Assembly (NCBI RefSeq): GCF_003046625.1
Contig: NZ_QAAD01000001.1
Span: 62,001 to 126,000, forward strand
Reading direction: 5' to 3'
From: Mangrovibacterium marinum
Lineage (GTDB): Bacteria; Bacteroidota; Bacteroidia; Bacteroidales; Prolixibacteraceae
Length of the DNA stretch: 64,000 bases
Each line of letters begins with the position of its first letter. Positions within the stretch are counted from its first letter, which is position 1. Made by a program: the position numbers and the translations under genes. Positions 63,159-64,000 of this stretch are shown one piece after another. The notes below the pieces were generated by a model. It was not told the DNA's origin. It searched no databases and saw nothing but the letters and a program-made list of their open reading frames with translations.

Positions 63159-64000
63159 ATGATTCAACCAAAAACCATAATGGTTGTTGCACTGGCTCTG
63201 CTATTCGGCGCTTTCGGATGCGTTGAAAAACCAGCAGCAAAGATTGACCGCCATGCGTTGGTGACAAGAAATAACGTGACTGTTGAAGGCTTCGATTCGC
63301 TGGCAAGCCTTTCGGTTGGTAACGGCAACTTCGCCTTCACCACCGACCTCACAGGTTTGCAAACATTTTACAGCGAATACGAAAACGGGGTGCCGCTCGG
63401 AACGCAGAGCAACTGGGGATGGAACAGCAACCCCAATACCGAAAATTATCAATGGTCGGAGACCTTGAAATACTGGGATGTTCAGGGACGCGAGGTTCCC
63501 TACCGTCACCAAATAAAAGACAATCCCCGAAAAAACGCAGCCTGCAATTATTTCCGTGAAAACCCGCACCGTCTTCACCTCGGAATGGTTGGGCTGAAAT
63601 TGAACAAAGCGGATGGAACGCCTGCAGTTATCGATGATATCAAAAATGCAAGCCACAAACTGGATCTGTGGACCGGCAAAATTACCAGCCATTTTGAATT
63701 CGAAGGTGAACCGGTAACCGTTGAAACCTACTGCAACCAGGATCAAGATCAAATTTCTGCTCATATTGAATCCCCTTTGATCGCAAAGGGGCAATTGGCT
63801 GTTCAATGGAAATTCCCGGCAGCAGTAGCCGAGAACACGCATGCCGGTTACGACTTCAACTCGCCTGAAAAACACCAGTCTGTTTTAGAAGAGAATGGCG
63901 GCAACGAAGCGAAAATCCATCGCCAACTGGACGCCGACAGTTACGAGCTTGCCTTAAACTGGACAGGCGACGCCAAACTGAGTGAGGCTGAACCACACAC
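63159..64000 (+). CDS. Lipoprotein, probable glycoside hydrolase, cut by the window edge
   Basis: 281 codons visible, ATG at 63159, one base after the GH106-like stop. Lipobox FGAFGC follows MIQPKTIMVVALALL. After it reads HALVTRNNVTVEGFDSLASL, SVGNGNFAFTTDLTGLQTF and GVPLGTQSNWGWNSNPNTEN, which I associate with an uncharacterised Bacteroidota group related to six-hairpin ((alpha/alpha)6) glycosidases, the clan that also holds GH65 and GH78. I do not know a named family. Its neighbour suggests a rhamnose-containing substrate. Confidence 0.68.
   Translation, partial: MIQPKTIMVVALALLFGAFGCVEKPAAKIDRHALVTRNNVTVEGFDSLASLSVGNGNFAFTTDLTGLQTFYSEYENGVPLGTQSNWGWNSNPNTENYQWSETLKYWDVQGREVPYRHQIKDNPRKNAACNYFRENPHRLHLGMVGLKLNKADGTPAVIDDIKNASHKLDLWTGKITSHFEFEGEPVTVETYCNQDQDQISAHIESPLIAKGQLAVQWKFPAAVAENTHAGYDFNSPEKHQSVLEENGGNEAKIHRQLDADSYELALNWTGDAKLSEAEPH

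Overview
The window fits a marine or sediment Bacteroidota, probably of the Marinilabiliales/Prolixibacteraceae type. The grounds are a SusC/SusD pair under an ECF sigma/FecR switch, many lipoproteins with a Cys-Asp-Asp/Ser-Asp start, a hybrid two-component regulator, a menaquinone pathway without menH, and -7 boxes of the TAnnTTTG type before several genes. Genus is an inference from gene content only. I see no rRNA, tRNA, prophage or CRISPR array.

Layout. 1-179 is the start of era on the minus strand, followed by a repeat-rich gap. 1157-1870 is a small lipoprotein, then a 21-bp minisatellite (2031-2345). 2418-10816 is a minus-strand menaquinone operon reading menI-menF-menD-menB-menA-menC-menE. 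It is split between menD and menB by an IS200-like (RAYT) transposase lying between two ~288-bp direct repeats. 10954-15127 holds a Tat-exported GH36-like protein, an S37 peptidase and a DUF4395 membrane protein, followed by ~285-bp tandem repeats.

16238-33929 is one regulatory and transport module on the minus strand. It runs ECF sigma, a 1.6-kb repeat island, FecR anti-sigma, SusC with an STN domain, SusD, three DUF-type or BACON-like lipoproteins, two leucine-rich-repeat lipoproteins, a subtilisin-like surface lipoprotein and a lipocalin-like lipoprotein. It carries a protease but no glycosidase, so a proteinaceous or peptide substrate is the best guess.

34119-44537 holds an SLC12-like transporter, a DUF3267 metalloprotease, a Wzx-like flippase, a divergent glycosyltransferase, rnhB, kbl, two Rnk/GreA-like genes with a 35-codon basic gene between them, and a MarR-type regulator. 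44777-50840 is a MacAB-TolC-like exporter (ATPase, two permeases, fusion protein, outer-membrane channel). 51060-52733 holds two CPBP membrane proteases behind a 50-codon membrane peptide gene. From 53044 the plus strand carries an SLC10-like transporter, a 1460-residue hybrid two-component regulator, a decayed second RAYT between direct repeats, a GH106-like alpha-L-rhamnosidase and the start of an unidentified lipoprotein, probably a rhamnose-polysaccharide locus.

The recurring theme is dispersed intergenic repeats. At least four families are present. Two of them flank a RAYT gene as direct repeats and one has distant copies elsewhere in the window.
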